Origin: Acidobacteriaceae bacterium
GTDB taxonomy: Bacteria > Acidobacteriota > Terriglobia > Bryobacterales > Bryobacteraceae
Direction: 5' to 3'
Assembly (NCBI GenBank): GCA_020247055.1
Contig: JADCJL010000199.1
Location: 1 to 35,703, forward strand
DNA: 35,703 nucleotides
Under the pieces are notes generated by a model. It was not told where the DNA came from. It searched no databases and saw only the letters and a program-made list of their open reading frames with translations. The position numbers were made by a program, and so were the translations under genes. Positions 34,056 to 35,703 of the stretch are shown in pieces. Positions within the stretch are counted from its first letter, which is position 1. Each line of letters starts with the position of its first letter.

Positions 34056-35289
34056 CTAGGAACGCAATCGGAGTAGCTGGTCGACGGTGAGCGCGAAAAT
34101 ACCAAAGATGAGATGCGCCATCACCTTTTGGGCTCCCCGCACATGCAACTGCCCGGCCCCGTATTCATCCTTCAGTCTTCCAAAGACTCGCTCCACCATA
34201 GTCTGGCTTTTGTATCCCTCGGCCTGCGCTGGGGTATCGCTCGGTTTGCGCCGGGCTCAGTTGTGGCTGTGGTTTGACCCGGATCGGTAACTGTGTTTTG
34301 GACATTTTGTCGGGTGTGGGGCCGGGTGTGGGGATGAATGATCGGCTGGTGTTGGCGGTCCGTACTGGCCTGTCGAATGGTGGTGGCGTCGTAAGCGGAA
34401 TCCATGATGTCGTACAGAGAGGTGACGCGGTTTGAACTCATCTCCATCAGGGGAATCGCGACCTGGGAGTCGTGGACGCTGGCGGCGGTGAGCAGGGCGC
34501 TGATGGGGATCTGGCCATCGGCGACATCGAGATGCAGTTTGTATCCCCGCCACCACTTTACATGTCCGTTGTTGCCCCTTTTGCCGCCGAGGTCGCAGGC
34601 TGTGGGAACGCCTGGGAGCATGGCGTCGACGGTCTTATTCTGCAGCTGCTTTTGTAGTCTGGTCTTTGAGACAGATCTAGGGCATGGCTCTGGAAAGTGC
34701 TGATTCCTTGATGGGTTTACGTTTCTTGGGTTTTTTTGATTTTGGCTTTGGGCGCTTGGTGGGGCTTGGTTTCAGGGAATCGTTCGCGAGCTTCGAGGGC
34801 GGAGCCGTTGCGGGCGATGTGGCCAGTCAGGCGGTCCGATTGGGTAGCTCGCACGAGTGTTTCCTGGGCGGCGGTGGAGAGTTGGGAGTGAGCGAACTCG
34901 GCAAAGGCTCGGGAGAAAGTGGATTCGTGGGGGAGTTGGGCGGGGTGATCCCAGCGACAAAGTTGACGGAGGCTGTGGTCTGTTTTGAGGGTGTCGAGGA
35001 GTTGGCGGGTGTGGGCCAGGCCGTAGACGCTCTTGGCGAGAAAGGCTCGGGCGATAGCGAGGCGGTCTTTGCTGGGTCGGCCGGGCCAGCGGCCTTGGGG
35101 CAGCAGGGGGCGACGGGGGACCATGGCGCAGAAGGCGATGAAGAGGGCGGCGCGATCGCTGATGGAACCGAGGGCAGGAGTAAGGATGGGGAAGAGCTGC
35201 TGTTGGAGGACGTTGGAGAACGGGGAGAGTTGCTCGGACAGGGTGAGTTGCATAGAGATGGGGGGAGGAAAATCAGCCCAAACGGACAC
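34056..35289 (-). pseudogene. IS5/IS1182-like DDE transposase, frameshifted
   Basis: Three segments are joined in the order of one protein. The N-terminal piece (35289-34717) has ALFIAFCAMVPRRPLLPQGR, RPSKDRLAIARAFLAKSVYG and HESTFSRAFAEFAHSQLSTA. The middle piece, in another frame, has TRLQKQLQNKTVDAML, CDLGGKRGNNGHVKWWRGYK (the first catalytic Asp in CDLG), LLTAASVHDSQVAIPL and YDIMDSAYDATTIRQ. The C-terminal piece, in a third frame, has ERVFGRLKDEYGAGQLHVRG and ends FALTVDQLLRLRS at the stop 34056-34058. The frame changes lie near 34717 (poly-A tract in the KKPKK region) and near 34190-34210. Tentative inverted-repeat ends contain GTGATG near 34036 and its reverse complement near 35312. 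The element is probably inactive. Confidence 0.75.
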
Positions 35290-35329
35290 TGTTTTCGGCT
35301 ATATGATGCCATCACTAACACATTTATAT

Positions 35330-35703
35330 TCAATCAGATAAGTCAGGCTCCCACAGGACGCGAGAGTTTTGCAAGTGGCTCGTACGATTGCGCAACAAAA
35401 GTACGTCTCTGGGTGGGCTGTTTTCGACTTCAAGCCCCGGCGGCACAGCCGTTTTCGGACCAGGACTAAGGGCGCGGTGGGACGAGCATTCGCGACGTCG
35501 CGGCAAAACTCCGTTTACCGAGCTGAGAATTGTGCTACCGCCTTTTAGCGATCCCGTTGCAGGACGCTTTGGGTAGTGCTGCATCGAAGTCGATCTTCGC
35601 AGCGGAATGAGTGGTGAGGTCGTTCGTGGCATCGGGCTGGCTCCGCAGTCGCCGGATACTTATTAGCCGTTGCGGGCAATTCGATTTTCGCTGATCCCGA
35701 CAG
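35330..35703. other. Window end, no gene recognised
   Basis: A minus-strand frame of 100 codons (35330-35632) has no recognisable features and no convincing ribosome-binding site. The stretch probably flanks the insertion element. Confidence 0.35.

Noticed and set aside
1-35703. CRISPR array, retron, toxin-antitoxin or restriction system
   Set aside because: No spaced direct repeats, reverse transcriptase or small paired toxin-type genes were recognised.

Overview
The window looks like a piece of chromosome from a soil-type, GC-rich bacterium, most likely an acidobacterium of the Solibacter/Bryobacter kind. This rests on recognised protein styles (a GT4 glycosyltransferase with a CGSC motif near its start, a LuxC/LuxE-like reductase pair, a TonB receptor with a carboxypeptidase-like N-terminal domain, a CSC-type lipoprotein with a regulatory-like domain) and has not been checked by any search.

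Layout. (1) 1-7125: very GC-rich chromosomal genes. On the minus strand an AMP-binding ligase, an aldehyde-dehydrogenase/acyl reductase and the start of a GT4 glycosyltransferase form a tight operon. On the plus strand lie a membrane-anchored PQQ-type beta-propeller and a TonB-dependent receptor. (2) 7126-11105: a gene graveyard. It holds a shredded C-terminal piece of comM (Mg-chelatase-like), a lipoprotein-like gene broken by a 16-bp tandem duplication, an IS256-type transposase cut off exactly where an IS3-type element begins, and that IS3 element, which itself carries an amber codon in orfA and a Glu for the second catalytic Asp in orfB. (3) 11106-16409: a branched-chain amino-acid operon, ilvB-ilvN-ilvC-cimA, preceded by what looks like a classical attenuator (Val/Leu/Ile-rich leader peptide, then a hairpin with a T-rich tail) and followed 17 bp later by tRNA-Arg(UCU). 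CimA makes citramalate from pyruvate and acetyl-CoA, so the operon could feed isoleucine synthesis without threonine. (4) 16410-16988: debris of an ISL3-type transposase and a 70-bp copy of the IS3 left end in inverted orientation. (5) 16995-33751, all minus strand: a compact phage structural module read from 33.75 kb downwards: small protein, large terminase, portal, scaffold, P22-type coat, connectors, tail tube, small tail proteins, a very short tape-measure candidate, two DUF2460-type tail proteins, a 1304-aa J-like hub and a 928-aa protein with a TIM-barrel-like half. A good sigma70-type promoter lies upstream at 33869-33897. I see no integrase, repressor, replication, protease or lysis gene, so this is either a decayed prophage or a domesticated particle (gene-transfer-agent-like or tailocin-like) cluster. 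(6) 34056-35289: a frameshifted DDE transposase pseudogene; the last ~370 bp show nothing I can name.

The regions differ visibly in base composition: 1-7125 is extremely C/G-rich, whereas the ilv operon and the phage module use many A/T-ending codons. Together with the transposon debris on both sides, this suggests the right half of the window was assembled by insertion and recombination rather than being one old syntenic block.
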